Assembly (NCBI GenBank): GCA_020881915.1
Contig: JAJFPB010000006.1
Location: forward strand, 2,046,001-2,110,000
DNA length: 64,000 bases
From: Paramyrothecium sp. XJ0827
Taxonomy: Eukaryota; Ascomycota; Sordariomycetes; Hypocreales; Stachybotryaceae
Reading direction: 5' to 3'
Part shown: positions 11,664 to 23,705 of the stretch, in pieces
Numbering within the stretch: position 1 is the first letter of the stretch
Layout of the letters: every line of letters begins with the position of its first letter
The notes under the pieces: generated by a model
Seen by the model: the letters and a program-made list of their open reading frames with translations, nothing else
What the model was told of the DNA's origin: nothing
Databases searched by the model: none
Translations under genes and position numbers: made by a program

Positions 11664-14600
11664 ATGTCGTCCAAGAAGTTCCAGCGAGCCGACTATCAAG
11701 TCGCGTGGATAGCTCCAGTGTCAGATCTCGAGCTGCTTCCCTCGCGCCTGATGCTCGACGAGGAGCATGAGACGCCTGACTACGACACCGCTTACGATGA
11801 CAACATCTACACTTGCGGCTCCATGGCGGGCCACAATGTTGTTATTGCAACCTGCCCTCCAGGGCTAACTGGCAATGTCAATGCAGGACAGGTCACGGGA
11901 TCGATGTTCAAGACGTTTCCGAGCATTCGGATGGCCTTGCTAGTTGGCATTGGCGGCGGCATACCTCGTGCCCACCATTCAGACGATCCGACCGAAAACA
12001 TACATCTTGGCGATGTGGTCGTGGGCTGGCCCGCCGACGGAAAGGCTGCCTGCGTGCCCTACGACTCGGGCAGGTGGCACACGGATGGGCGCTTCGAGTC
12101 GCTTGGCACTATTGATCGACCAGATCGGGTGTTGCTCAAGGCTCTGGGGAAGCTCGCCTCAGATCACGAAATGGAGCGGACCACCTTTCATGAACACCAC
12201 AAGCGGCTGCTTGCTACGAAGCATAAGCGCAAGTTCATGTTCCCTGGCCTCAACCAGGATCGGCTCTTCCAGGCTACTTACCAACACCCTGGCCCCTGGG
12301 GAGACAAGTGCGCCAGCTGCGATCTAGACCAGCTTGTAGAGCGACCTTTACGAACAGAGGAGGACACAGCCACATTCATCTTCCACAAAGGCAGGATTGC
12401 AACTGGTAACGCTGTCATACAGGATGCCGTGCGTCGAGATCAAATCAGAGAGCAATGCGACGGCGCGATATGTGTCGAAATGGAGGCCGCCGGCGTGGAT
12501 GCGAGCCGTTCATGTCTGGTCATACGGGGCATATCAGATTACGCCGATTCTCACAAAGGCGACGCCTGGCGCTCGTTCGCTGCCGGCAACGCAGCTGTGT
12601 TTGCTCGGGAGTTGCTGAGCAAGATACCGCCCAGCCAGGTTCCGAGTTTGGCTGTCAAAGGTGTGTGAGTCGGGCGTTTGTATATGCGTTTTGTATCTAA
12701 ATGACGAAATTGACATTTGTTTCTCTTGGCAGATGAGCCGAAACGCCATTTCATGGTGCCATTTGGACGAAATAGGCGCTTCGTTGGTCGGGAGGAGGAG
12801 CTAGAACGAATCCTTGAGGTGATTCCCCCAGGTGCCGACGAGGAAGATTGCCAAAGGACCGTCATCGAAGGACTGGGTGGCATGGGAAAGACACAAGTAG
12901 CCATCGAGGCCACCTACCGTGTGCGCCAAGCACATCCGGACTGCTCGATTTTTTGGGTTCCGGTTATCAGCCAAACTGCATTCGAACAGGCTTACCGTGA
13001 GATCGGTCAGACAATCGGTGTACCGGGCATTAATGACAACAAAGCTGATGTTAAGAGGCTGGTGCAGGCTGCCTTGAGCCGAAACGACATCGGCAGCTGG
13101 CTCCTTGTTGTTGATAACGCCGATGATATGAATTTGCTCTTTGAAAGCCTTGAACTCACGTCCCACCTGCCTTTCAACCGGAAGGGCTCTATTCTGTTCA
13201 CCACGCGGAATCACCAGGTTGCAGTCCGACTCAGTGGCCACGGCGAGTTGCTTAAACTGCATGAGCTAAATGAGGTTCACGCCTGTCAGCTATTGGTTCA
13301 AAGCCTGGAATCATCTCAGGTCACTCGTCAAGACGATATTACACACCTGCTTGACTATCTTGCATATCTGCCTCTAGCCATTCGACACGCAGCTGCTTAC
13401 ATGGCTGCCAATACCAACATCACAGTGGCTACGTACCTTTCGTATTGCACGTCTAGTGAGAGGTCTTTAATTGAGCTACTCAGCAAAGATTTAGACCATC
13501 AAGATCGGTATAAGGCGAATCAAAACCCGCTGACCACGACATGGCTCATATCGTTTGAGCATATTTCTCGAGATATGCCGCTAGCGACAGAATTCCTTAG
13601 ATACATCTGTCATTTGGCAGAAAGAGATATCCCAATATCCCTTTTACCTGGCGAAGATGAGATGGCTCGAGACGAAGCCGTGGGTACCTTGAAAGCGTAC
13701 GCATTCATTGCGGAACGAGAAACGCCAGGTCGATTTGACATCCATCGACTGGTTCGGCTGGTTATGCGCAACTGGCTTCGAAAACAAAATTTTGAACAAG
13801 AGGAGGCTACAAAAGCTACAGCTGTGCTTGCCAGTAAACTCGAATCAGCAGGATACTTGTCTATTGACATTTCCATGACATACATCTCACATATTCAAGC
13901 TGTATTGGATTTCGAACGCCTTTGCATGAGCCCTGTAGCTTTGCATGATTTATTTCACCAATTCGCGGGACATGCAATGCTTGTTGGGGAATTTGCTATT
14001 GCGGAACGTTCCTTACAAAAAATGGTCGTCCAAGCGATAAATATTTGGGGATTGGCGGACAGCCATACCATGTTTATCATGAAGTCATTAGCAAATGTTC
14101 TTGAAGACCAGGGAAAAAACAAAGAGGCTGAATATAATTATCAACAGGTACTATCATTTCGACGAAAAGATCTAGGTGCAGAGCATCTCGACACAATAAC
14201 CGTAATGGGACGTCTTGCACGAGTGCTTCAGAAGCAAGGAAAACACAAGGAGTCGGAGCAGTTGTATGGTAAGGCACTGGAGTCGCCACGAAGTTGTTTG
14301 AGCCCTAACAATCCTGAAATTGATGAACTAGGCAAATTCCCTAAACTCAAACACACAATTCAACATAAACTAGCGTCGATGGGAAAGATCCAAGGATCTG
14401 AGTATGAGGACGAACTCCCGGACATGATCGAACTAGCCGTGATCCTTGGCGATCTTGGAGAACCTGTGGCAGCGGAGCGGATCCTACGGAATGCAACACA
14501 ATCTTTGGAGAGAGTTCATGGATCAGGGCATCCGTATTTCATGGACGCTACGAAATCCTTGATTGAAACTCTGCTGAATCTCGGAAAATATGACGAGGCG

Positions 14601-15932
14601 GAGTCTTTGTGCCGACGGCAACTAAATTTGACTTTGAAATTGTTTGGGGTAGAAAGTTATTGGACCCAGACCTACAAAATTGGTCTTTCAGAAGCGCTGT
14701 TTAATCAGGCCAAATACAGAGAGGCAGAACAGATATATCGAGAGACTCTGGAGCTCAGTCGGAGACTACGAGGGACAAAGCACCCGTACACCCTCAGGTG
14801 CATGACTTCTTTTGGCAGAACATTGCAAAGACTCAATAACGGCACTGAAGCAGAAAAATTGCTTCGTGAAGTTCTGGGCCTCCGGATAGCAAATTTGGGG
14901 ACCGCAAATTCCGAAACGATCTATAGTATGAAATTGCTCGCGAGTTGCCTTCGGGATCAAGGACGGCTTAAAAAAGCCAGGGAATTTGAAAGTCGGTTGT
15001 GCGAAATCCTTGAGGCCCATTTCATGCTGGAATATCCTCACGAACCACTTCTCGGCGAGGGCTCAATGCTGGTTATTGCTCACGCTTTTGTACGGCTGGA
15101 ATCTCTACTCTCTCTTTACAGACCTGCAATACAGAAGACGAGCACCGGATGGCTTGCCACACGTTACGGCCAAATTCTAAAGACATACTTTTCAGAACTA
15201 AAGAAAAGGCCGCGTGACAATAAGAGGCGCATGGCTATCACTTTCCTTCAGACATTCAAAAACAGCGTCATACTGGCCACGACGATCCTCAAAATTGCAC
15301 AGTCAGTCGAGGTTTCAAACAGACTATGGGCCGAGCTACCGTATGCTGCCTTCGCTTTCGAGCCTGGGGATGTTCACAAACAAAGCAATGAAATAGCAGC
15401 AGACAGCATCGAGAATCCAAGTTTCGATGATTGGGAGGACGATCGGGAAGAGGCTGACAGTTTTACGTCCGAAAGAGAGCGCGACCAAGAAAATGATGAA
15501 TGGGAAGTTGACTCCGAAGTTGATGGATCAGACGGCTCATCAAAAACACCTGAAGAAAGTCCCTATTTGTCTGATGTTGAGCAGTGGAAGAACTTCTTGC
15601 AAAGCAGTCATCCTTTTAAAAAACTCGTACAGGACCTACGAATGCTCTCTCTCCCAGTCCTGCGGCAATATCCCATTCATCAACGGCCTGGTAAAGGCAG
15701 TGTATCTCACCAACAACCCAGGAAGGTCAGCAATGCGCATTCTCAAAGGGAACAGCCGAGATGCTTGGGATGGCATCTCAACGGCCATCTTGCGGCCCTC
15801 GTGTTCCCTTACCCCAAGCGGCCACAAGTTAGGTTCCCATGGTCTCCAAGCTCAAGAGTTGTAGATCATCGGGCTCGTGGGCGGAAACTCGATCGGAGAT
15901 GGCCTTGTCCCATATGTATCAGTAACCGGTAG
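11664..15932 (+). CDS. NLR-like protein: nucleoside phosphorylase / NB-ARC / TPR
   Basis: Exons 11664-12660 and 12733 onward, joined by a 72-nt intron (12661-12732) in phase 1; at least 1398 residues. Residues 1-332 form a PNP_UDP-type domain, with a VGIGGGIP glycine loop at about 96, HKGRIATGNAV at about 240 and CVEMEAAG at about 272. NB-ARC follows: P-loop GLGGMGKT at about 377, Walker B LLVVDNADD at about 456 and FDIHRLVR at about 666 where an MHD-type motif is expected. Degenerate TPRs of the NLR 42-44-residue type span about 770-1100. Next comes an acidic stretch at about 900-950 codons into exon 2. In the animal and plant view, NB-ARC oligomerises on sensing; in fungi such proteins are tied to non-self recognition. 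The last about 90 codons (from about 15660) do not look like the rest of the protein, so the true 3' end is uncertain. Confidence 0.85.
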
Positions 15933-16298
15933 CTCAGCTGAGACGCTGCATATGCCTTACCAGCTAGTGCTGCCGGAGGGCGAGAAACATAAAAATAACA
16001 CTTCGAAAATCTTTTTGAGCATGCAGAGTCGTTTGATGGATTGGGGTGTTCTGTTTCTCCATGTTCTTAGGCACTCGGAAGGTGTGGTCAGAATTTTATG
16101 TTGACAATGCCCCTCTAATCTTCTCCAACCACAGGTACTACAAGAGCTTGGTGCATACTCAACATCTAGAATCTTTGCTGATGGTCCAACCACTTGTCAT
16201 CTAGTGGATAGTCGAGGCATGGATCAAATCATGGAACAAAGCCGGCTCAAATTCTTCTTGGAACGTTGGCCCAAGGAAGGCTCTTCCAAGGTACATAA
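15933..16298 (+). other. Possible missed or decayed 3' exons of the PNP-NLR gene
   Basis: Protein-like segments in other plus-strand frames follow the NLR: one at about 15670-15860, one at about 15870-16100 and one at about 16135-16270 just after a possible acceptor (CCACAG at 16129-16134). They could be further exons, a separate small gene, or a decayed tail. No splice model joining them all in frame could be fixed, and no family was recognised. Confidence 0.3.
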
Positions 16299-17621
16299 TC
16301 ATAATGAATTTGTTCGAAGCAAGATTCCGAACCCTGTGCACAAAGTATCGCGCACCTTTGTCTCCAATTTGTTGTTGCCAAGGTCCTGGCAGATTTCATA
16401 GGCAGTCATGTTTTCCGGTAGGTCCGCAACCCCGGCAAGCTCCTCCACTACCTTTCGAAGAATGCTAGCTCTTAATCCCGAGTCATTGCAAGCAATTCTG
16501 ATGTTCTCAGTAATAAGGGTGGCACTAGTCTCGAAGAAAATCTCTCCACTAGGAGAAACAGAGGCCATGGCCATGAGGTCACGATAGATCTTCCTATATT
16601 GCTTTAGTGTGGCAGGCGAATCCTCACGCATCACGCCCGGAAGAAGCTCTCCATCCTCGTAACCATACAGGATCCCAGTCTCTTGACAGCCAGCTCGGAT
16701 ACCGCTTGTTGCCAAGGGACCTTGGGGAAGTGGTAACGCTGTCCCAGTCAAGAATGCCAAGAAGATCTCCTTGTGTAGAAACCTAAAAGTTCTGAAGCCC
16801 GAAATCTGGATGTGTCAAAAGAAATGATTTACCTCCGCCCTCCAATTTTACGATGCAATCAACAAAGATTCGTAAAAGCATTTCCTGGCCCTTTAAATAT
16901 GCTGCGTTTTCGCGGTTCTCGTCGGTGGGTGAGTATGGATACTGGTCAAGACGCAGGTATAAAAGTCGTGCGTGCATGTGAACGGCCCTGTCTCGAATCG
17001 CCTTTCGTCATGCATCTCGTGGTAAGAGCCAATACCCATTGGATCCTGATTGGCATCGAAGAGGATCCTGCCGCTTGTTGCGAAGGAGAACTGGTCGAGT
17101 TCGACCATAGCAGCAGCGATCTGCTTCAGGGCCCGGCTATGAATCTGAAGTAGGTCGCCCTCAGAAGACTCCGAATTATACCAGACGTCATACAAAGGAA
17201 CCCCCGGCATGAAGGACATAAAGATGTAGGGACAACCTAGAGGATTATCCAGAGTAGTGGAAAAGTCATGTATCTCAGGGACTGGTAATGATGTGGTTTT
17301 GCTGATAAGGCGCATAGTCAAAACTTCTGAGGTCATGACATTTGAGCAGAGATCGTCCCATTCTTCGGCCGTCCCATATGCGGGGACCCTGATGAGCCAT
17401 CGTAAGCCGTCCGGGAATTGAAGGAGATACAAGATGTTGTAAGTTCCATGATAAGGAGGCTCTAGTTCGGGAAGCCCATAAAAAGTATTGTCGTGCGCGC
17501 CGGCAAACCCCCAGCGAGTCTTTGCAGCTTCCTGTAGCACCTGACTCAGTCTGAGCGCCGCGAGAACATCGGAGAATTGCTCTATAGAATCGTATGAAGA
17601 CGAGCTAGCTTTTGATGACAT
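16299..17621 (-). pseudogene. Broken aminoglycoside-phosphotransferase-like (APH) gene
   Basis: Read on the minus strand, the order of a fungal APH/choline-kinase-like protein is clear: a start near MSSKASSS (17621), then LRWLIRVPAYG, CPYIFMSFMPGVPL, the Brenner motif HPDFGLQNF (about 16790-16815), and GILDWDS (about 16739-16758), which carries the metal-binding Asp. An in-frame TAG at 16783-16785 separates the last two. Reading frame also changes between GPFT and ARLLYLRL (about 16950-16975) and again at RDWDP/YGYED (about 16668-16675). No usable introns explain these. The catalytic residues are preserved, so decay looks recent. In its intact form the family phosphorylates small molecules or protein-like substrates; none can be named here. 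An upstream in-frame ATG exists at the far end of the open stretch (about 17732). Confidence 0.8.
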
Positions 17622-17787
17622 TCTCCTAGCGGTAAGGGTTTTGGTGTTAAGATCGAAAAGGGTTTGAGGAAGACGCTTGGGCAGACTCGCAGTGGAATGT
17701 GTATACCTCTGAAAAATGTTGGCTGCTCTCACTGTTAGTCCTGCGCTTACTGATGCCTGAAACCTGGCGCTAGCCTAACTTGAATTG

Positions 17788-17897
17788 GATATAAATTAGA
17801 TATAAATTAGATATAAATTAGATATAAATTAGATATAAATTAGATATAAATTAGATATAAATTAGATATAAATTAGATATAAATTAGATATAAAATA
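17788..17897 (+). repeat. AT-rich 11-bp tandem repeat, 10 copies
   Basis: Nine exact copies of GATATAAATTA follow one another from 17788 to 17886, and a tenth variant copy ends at 17897. It lies between the start of the APH pseudogene and the divergent NACHT-ankyrin NLR. The unit length is close to one DNA helical turn. A related patch of TATA-rich repeats (ATAGATATAAAAT type) occurs at about 18150-18190. Confidence 0.95.
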
Positions 17898-18555
17898 GAT
17901 ATTGAGAAATTTATTAAGATGACCCAAATTTGAGAATCTCAAATAGGGACCCAGATACAATGAAAATGATTCAATGGGGAGGTCTAACACCCAGAACCTC
18001 AGATACAGTAACAACAAAGTCAACAATGAAGATATCTGCAATACAATGTGCCACAGGCACTTGCAAGGCTTGAGCCATCTGTTCCGCTGTGCGTGTCTCC
18101 GATCGTCAGTCCAAAATGCATGCAATCAGGAGAGGGCTTGCAGGCTTGATAAAATAGATATAAAATATATATAAAATAGATATAGATGTTAATAAAGTTG
18201 CGAGACTTGTTCTTACTTTTACCTCCTTTGGGCATAAAAAACCTGTACTGAGACTGTAGCCCATTTCCACACCAAAATCCAGTGAAACCAGAGATGAATG
18301 CTGACAATACTTAGCCGAGACCACACACGTTCTCGGTTTAATACTACGTGGGGGCGGCTGTGTTTTCAGAGAAGCAGCAAGATTACTTAATCAGCCCATT
18401 CTTGAACAGATCCCCATTTCAGGCCTCCATGCCACCCATTTCAGCTCTCAAGACCTTGATCAATCCTTGAATGCCTCGGCTTGGGGCGTGCTCCAAAGGA
18501 CACAAGATTCCGTGGCACACGTTTTACTTTGCTCGCAGCTTGTGCAGCTGCAATC
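17898..18555. other. AT-rich spacer upstream of NACHT-ankyrin NLR
   Basis: This stretch separates the tandem repeat from the first exon of the next NLR. It is AT-rich up to about 18200, with several TATA-like strings, then of ordinary composition. No gene was recognised. It probably includes the promoter of the downstream NLR. Confidence 0.4.
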
Positions 18556-21500
18556 ATGGAGCTAGGAGTATTTGATCCGCCCTTTTCGACTGACGAAACT
18601 GTGGCAGCAGAGGATGGTAGGTGAATGCTCATGGCTTCCCATACTGCCCATTGCATAGGCATGACTTGACATTTCTTAAGTTCCTGAGAAGCTGTTTCGA
18701 ATCGTACTAGACAAAGTAGCCGAATTGGATGTGTTTGGGGGCGCAAACTCTCCAAGCCTATTCGTCGTCTATGCGCATGACAACGACGCAGAGACCGCCG
18801 GCGCAGAAGTTGTCCACCTCCTCATAGATTGGCTGAGACTTATTCAGTCGCGAACTCTATCTGATAAATCGCCCATGCCACTTTTTACATTTCGACAAGG
18901 AGGCTCTGACGCTATTCGGAACATCTTGTCAAACCAGTTTTGTCTACTACCAGAGCGAAGCGAGAACCGCAACCCTCAGGTAGTCAATAGTGTTGACAAA
19001 GTTATAGTGTGTGGTTCCGGGGTGTTGAAGCGGTACTTTGAGGATGATTTCGCCTCTTCTTTCATGCAGATGATTGAGAGCATTTTCGCTCAAGACCGAG
19101 GAGGACTTTTGGGTACGCAAGCTATGCATGACGAAATTCGAAAGTTTGTGGAAGAACAATCCCACCACGAAGCTTTCCATCATGTTCTTACCGAGCTTGC
19201 GTTCCTCAACATCAGAAAGTCGTGTAACAGCGATACAGATCATGGCATAATTCCTGTCGCATTAGACGGAGTACTAATGACATACTTGCCATTCCTCAGC
19301 AACATCGACTTAACTCTTAAACTCAAGTCAGCAGAGCACTCTAGTCGGCATCGGTTATTCTTCAAACTTCTCCGGCAAATCTACACAGAAGACCATGTTG
19401 TCATCCACGATATAGAAAGGTGCTATGAAAGTGCCAGCCGGCGATTGAATGGAAGGCCAACAACGGAGGCGCAGATGGAGATGGCTGCTACATCTGAGTT
19501 CTATAACGCGCTACGAGACATATCTCGGGTCCAGATTGCGGCCTTCCGGGACGGGCGGCGTACAGTCGCAGGTAATTGTAAGTATTATTAAGGTCCAACC
19601 AATACCAATCTGACAAGTTTGCACCATCAGCTTCGACAAATTTTGAAGACCGAAGAAAGAGCAAAAGGCTTGAATTCCTAAAGCAACTTCCTACCTTGGC
19701 ATACAAAGATCGTAAGGACCAGAACCTAGAAAGGGTAAAGGGGACCTGCGAATGGTTCGTAAATCATCAGGTCTTCCAAGAATGGCAAGAAAGTCGCGAG
19801 TCACGCATACTATGGGTTTCTGCTGATCCTGGGTGTGGAAAGTCTGTCTTGGCTAAACACCTGGTCGACAACATACTCCCAACGAAAAAGGAAAGAATCA
19901 TGTGTTACTTCTTCTTCAAAGATGATTATGAGGATCAAAGAAAAGTAGAAAGTGCCTTACGATGCATTTTACATCAACTCTTCCTTCAAGCTCCAACACT
20001 CCTCTCCGATGAGGTCATTGAAAAGTTCGATAAGGACGGTCAACTATTAACATCTTTTACTGGTTTGTGGGATATTCTCATGACTGTAGCGGCCAAAAGC
20101 ACCAGCGAGATTATCTGCCTTCTAGACGCCTTGGACGAATGCGCTGAGACAGGCCGGATTCAGTTAGCCAGTGGTTTGAAACGGTTACAGGCCAATGATA
20201 CCAAAGGCGCCATGAAGTTTCTTTTGACTAGTCGACCATATAGTCATATCCAAACAGGCTTTCAAAATTTGGAGGACCTCCGCTTAATAATCCATCTGAG
20301 GGGAGAGAATCAACTCGAAGTCGATAAGATTTCGCAGGAGATTGATCTTGTTGTTGATTGGAAAGTGGAGGAAACCAGTCGCCTTCTTGGACTTACTTCT
20401 GAAGAAAGAGACATAATGCGGGAAGAATTCTCTCGGATCCCTAACCGAACGTATCTTTGGGTCCATCTCGTCTTCAACGTCCTGAACGAGACTGTTCACA
20501 GCAGTAAAAGCAGCATGCAGCAAATTATTCGCGATCTTCCTCAAACTGTTAAATCAGCATACGAGAAAATCTTACGCAGGAGCCAAGATCCGCTGGAGGC
20601 CAAAAAGTTGCTGCATATTATTGTTGCTGCAGAGAGACCCCTTTCACTGCACCAGATGGCAATAGCTCTGGCTATCAAAGGACATCACCAGTCCGAGAAT
20701 CAGCTTGAGGTTCAATCCGAAGACCGTTGCCACAAGATAATAAGAGCGCTTTGCGGGCTGTTTGTGACTGTCATAGACTCCAAAGTATATCTCTTACATC
20801 AGACTGCGAGGGAATTCTTGATCCATGACACAGCCTCGGAAAGTTTGGCTGCCTCTCAATGGCAAAACTCTCTATCACCACCAGTTTCGAGCCGTGTCCT
20901 TGCAGAAATTTGCATGTGGTACTTGGGATTAAAGAATTTGGACGTAATTGCGTTCCGCTATGACGAGATCACAGACTCGTTCCTCCACTACGCAGCGACG
21001 AACTGGGCAGCCCATTTCCGCGAAGCCCATGGAATCGAACACCTACTAGCCCTGGCAGAGCGACTGTGCGATCTCAGTATAAAGGATTCTTGGACATGGT
21101 TCGAACTTTACTATACAACAGTGATAGGTGAAATACCACCCAAGTTGAACACCTTGATGGCAGCATCATACTTTGGCTTAGACAATCTGGTGCAGTTTTT
21201 ATTGAAACAAAGAAAATGGAAACTGGCCACGGCTGATGAAACTTATCATCGATCTGCTCTATCATGGGCATGCGGAAATGGGCACGAGAGCATTGTAGAC
21301 TTGCTCCTGAGATATGACAACCCAGTCAAGGCTTGGATAACGAAAAAACGTAACATCAATCAGATGGACGACAAAGGCAGACAACCACTGTTCTACGCCG
21401 CTTCAAAAGGACATGAGGGCATTGTCAAGCTGCTGCTCAAAAATGGTGCCGCAGTGGACGGGGTTAAAAATGGGTCAACTCCCCTCTTAGGAGCCGCTTT

Positions 21501-22365
21501 ACATGGTCACACCCAAATTGTTCAAGTCTTGATCTCTCAAGGGGCCTCTATCGATTTTGGGCATGAGTTTCTTGGCAGAGCCCTAATGTTGGCGTGTGAC
21601 TATGGTTACGAGGACCTCGCGAGGCTGTTAATGGACCATGGTGCAAATCTAAACACGCGAGTCCGGGGTTGGGAGTCGCCGATGATTCTAGCGTGTCGAA
21701 GTGGGCGCGAAAGTATTGTCAAACTGCTGCTGGAGAGAAACCCTCACCTCCCGAAAGAAGAACTGGAGAAAGGCTTAATGGAGGCTGCGATTTCCGGTCA
21801 CGAGGGCACTGTCAAACTCTTGCTCCGAATGGGCGTCAGCAGCAAAGTTCGGGGTTTTGCCGGGCGGACACCTCTTCACCAGGCTGCCTTGGACAACCAG
21901 GAAAGTATTGTCAAGTTATTACTTGGTTCCTATGACGGTGATACTGTTGACGGCAGGGATCTTAATGGGGCCACGCCATTATGGTATGCCGCCAGCGGAA
22001 ACCACGATGGTATTATTAAGCTACTGCTTGAATTTGGAGCTTGCATCGATGCCAGAGACATAGACGGCAACACTGTGCTTCATTTGGCTTCTTACCTCGG
22101 TCATGTAAAAGCTGTCGATGTATTGCTTGGTGTGGACAACGGTTGCACCATCAACCTTGGGGATTCGGAAGGGTCGACACCATTACACATTGCCGCCAAA
22201 TTCGGAGACGAAGTTATTGTCAAGTTGCTGCTCAGTCATGGCGCCAGTATCGATGTTAAAGACAGTCATGGCCAGACACCAATAGATAACGCTGCCAAGG
22301 CAGAAAACCAAGAACTTGTCAAATTACTGTTAGATCATGGGGCCAAATGCTGGAAACAGAGATGA
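18556..22365 (+). CDS. NLR-like protein: SEFIR/TIR-like / NACHT / 12 ankyrin repeats
   Basis: Three exons: 18556-18616, 18681-19577 (or 19571) and 19631-22365. Introns are 64 nt (acceptor TTAAG) and 53 nt, both in phase 1; the product is about 1230 residues. The first exon encodes only about 20 residues and is the least certain part. Residues about 35-300 start with PSLFVVYAHDN and contain VDKVIVCGSGVLKRYF and GIIPVALDG, an order like SEFIR/TIR-type adaptor domains. NACHT follows, with P-loop ADPGCGKSVLAK at about 384 and Walker B ICLLDALDE at about 482. Twelve ankyrin repeats, many with an (E/G)SIVKLLL helix, fill about 820-1225. The architecture is a fungal NLR: adaptor domain, NTPase switch, repeat sensor. 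A role in non-self recognition is inferred from the family. The frame is intact throughout. Confidence 0.87.
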
Positions 22366-22952
22366 TGCGTCGCTTAGTGTAGGAACGAGGCTGAATTGAA
22401 ACTCTAGATCTGGCAAGGTATCACTATGCTTAGCCGTTCCAAAACGGGAGGTGCATCTAAACATGTTCAGTTTGGCCTTCATAGAGGCCGCCTTTGCCAG
22501 GATGGATAATTTAAACGCTAGATTAGAGTACGTGATCACCTTCATGGGGCGCAATATTGTCGAAAGAAGTACTAGAAGCTGTTACAGTTGCAAAGAGACC
22601 TTTATTAACAAGCGTGGTGAGTCCCTGAGCCAAGCCATGCACCAATCAAGCACAATCTGGGTTTCCTGGGGCGCTAATCTTGAGAGAAAGTAGTAAGATA
22701 ATAAGATTGAATCTAGAGCATAGTGTAATGTAGTTCTACATAGTAATGCCCTTCACTAGTGTCATGTCTTAATCAGCAATGAATGAGAAGTAGAGAGGTT
22801 ATACAATGCACCTACAATGGCTGAACAATGCCCATTTTGTTGACCTGCTACCCGGAGCTGCTTTCTCCATGGTGCTTAATGAAGCGAAGGTTTGAGTCAT
22901 GGGCATGAACCAAAACTTCGGAGATTGACTTCCAATCATAGAGTTAGGGTTG
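22366..22952. other. Spacer after NACHT-ankyrin NLR
   Basis: Contains the 3' end of the NLR transcript. A plus-strand open stretch of about 80 codons at 22451-22693 has no recognisable relatives and is not supported as a gene. Composition is ordinary to AT-rich. Confidence 0.4.
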
Positions 22953-23576
22953 ATGCCCCGGCAACTTGAGGTCAGGAGCCTTGGTGATGATTGGACTGGC
23001 GTCACAGATACAACGGAAAGATTGAAGCGACAAATCGGCTTCACCAAAGGCCATATCGTTCTTCTCACAGGAAAGATCCCATTCGGGAGATCGACGCTGC
23101 TAACAAGAGACATACGCTTCCGTAGGAAGTAGAAAACTGAAACAACAGAGTCATCGGGCTACCTTGAAGAATGGCCATGGATTGGCTCAAAAAACTTGGG
23201 AAATCGATGGTGCCAGTCGGATGAAAAGCCCTCAGCATATGGACATGATGCATACCGGCATTGCTGCAGTCTATCCGCTCCTGTCGGCCTGGACATCGCG
23301 CGCAGAATGTCAAAACGTACCCAATCAGTATCTGATTCACAAAATCACGTCATGCCACGGCTCGAACACTTCTCCAAGGTAATAAGACTAAATGCACTCA
23401 CTGCTATTGCGCGCAACGCAACATTGGTCGACTTTAGTTTGACAGACTATGTTGCCCAAGCCTTGTATCACCTCAGCCAAGAAGGCCTGGAGCATACTCG
23501 TGGGCAGTTGGCGCACAGCCTAACAAATACGGGAAGAATTGTTCACCCATACCGCCGTAGAGCCTGGTCGGCTTGA
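22953..23576 (+). pseudogene. Broken bZIP-like transcription factor gene (DUF3425 type)
   Basis: The plus strand starts with MPRQLEVRSLGDDWTGVTD, the hallmark entry of fungal bZIP-like DUF3425 proteins, where DDWTGVTD precedes a basic region of the type RRRxQNRxxQRAYR. Here the basic region is split between two frames: TERLKRQ in the first and NRLHQRPYR in another, with the shift at about 23030-23034, inside a conserved block where an intron is not expected. The second frame stops at about 23120. Farther down, a third segment (about 23350-23500, LEHFSKVIRLNALTAIARNA) fits the helical C-terminal part of such proteins. The gene is therefore judged non-functional. Start and end are approximate. 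Confidence 0.6.
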
Positions 23577-23705
23577 AGACATTCCGTGCGCATCGAATTG
23601 GAAAGACTGAATAGCATAACCCCCAAGAAACCCTAATATACGATATGCCAGTTAAAGCAGCAGAATCAAGCTATAAGAACCCATTTTTCTTGCAATGTAC
23701 GCGTC

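Noticed and set aside
17788..17897. CRISPR-like array
   Set aside because: Units are contiguous without spacers and the host is a fungus; it is a plain tandem repeat.
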